This document shows positions 42,170 to 42,171 of a DNA stretch of 42,171 nucleotides, piece by piece. This DNA is from Verrucomicrobiia bacterium (GTDB lineage: Bacteria; Verrucomicrobiota; Verrucomicrobiia; Opitutales; Opitutaceae), in the NCBI GenBank assembly GCA_011525695.1, contig WYBX01000152.1, positions 1-42,171 on the forward strand. The letters run 5' to 3'. The notes beneath the pieces were generated by a model. It did not search any database. It was not told the DNA's origin and saw only the letters and a list, made by a program, of their open reading frames with translations. A program made the translations under genes and the position numbers. Each line of letters begins with the position of its first letter. The stretch's first letter is position 1.

Positions 42170-42171
42170 CA

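Overview
This is a high-GC bacterial window, about 42 kb, with no rRNA, tRNA or CRISPR array seen. The gene content points to a Verrucomicrobiota member, most likely Opitutaceae-like (inference). The signs are many secreted sulfatases, TonB-dependent receptors, a PVC-type SGNH/beta-propeller/HEAT/cytochrome c fusion, a Tat-exported Gfo/Idh/MocA oxidoreductase, FG-GAP propeller proteins, an ECF sigma remnant and weak Shine-Dalgarno sequences. The theme is use of sulfated, deoxysugar-rich polysaccharide, probably fucose- or L-galactose-type.

Layout. (1) 1-2350: a mobile-element zone. The end of an ISL3-type transposase cuts off a sugar isomerase gene. A REP-associated (Y1/HUH) transposase gene follows, flanked by two inward-facing arrays of a GGGACAGGTCAA motif. 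(2) 2354-8603, minus strand: a tight four-gene operon of a giant SGNH/propeller/cytochrome c protein, an L-galactose/L-fucose dehydrogenase-like aldo/keto reductase, a zinc alcohol dehydrogenase and an L-fuconolactonase-like amidohydrolase. (3) 9061-13398: an RND efflux adaptor and pump. (4) 13750-21049: a sulfatase, a small Cys-containing protein, a HEAT protein, a Tat Gfo/Idh/MocA protein, a nitrilase-family amidase and an FAD oxidoreductase. (5) 21462-24487: an ECF sigma fragment joined to a TonB receptor that lacks its N-terminus. (6) 24744-34605: an alpha/beta hydrolase, FG-GAP protein 1, a sulfatase, a LacI regulator, an FAH-family hydrolase and an intact TonB receptor. (7) 34900-41510: two sulfatases in tandem, a PhoD-like phosphatase and FG-GAP protein 2. 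(8) The end of the window: a C-terminal domain remnant and a possible partial gene.

The aldo/keto reductase, lactonase, alcohol dehydrogenase and FAH hydrolase fit four of the five steps of the non-phosphorylative L-fucose route; the dehydratase is not in the window. Near-palindromes related to TGCAACGCGTTGCA lie upstream of the FAH gene, the intact TonB receptor, one sulfatase and both FG-GAP genes, which suggests a local LacI regulon.

The most unusual feature is the intergenic DNA. It is a mosaic of at least five families of short palindromic or hairpin modules, repeated between genes and sometimes nested. They include a 38-bp palindrome in three copies whose outer stem differs between two copies yet stays complementary.
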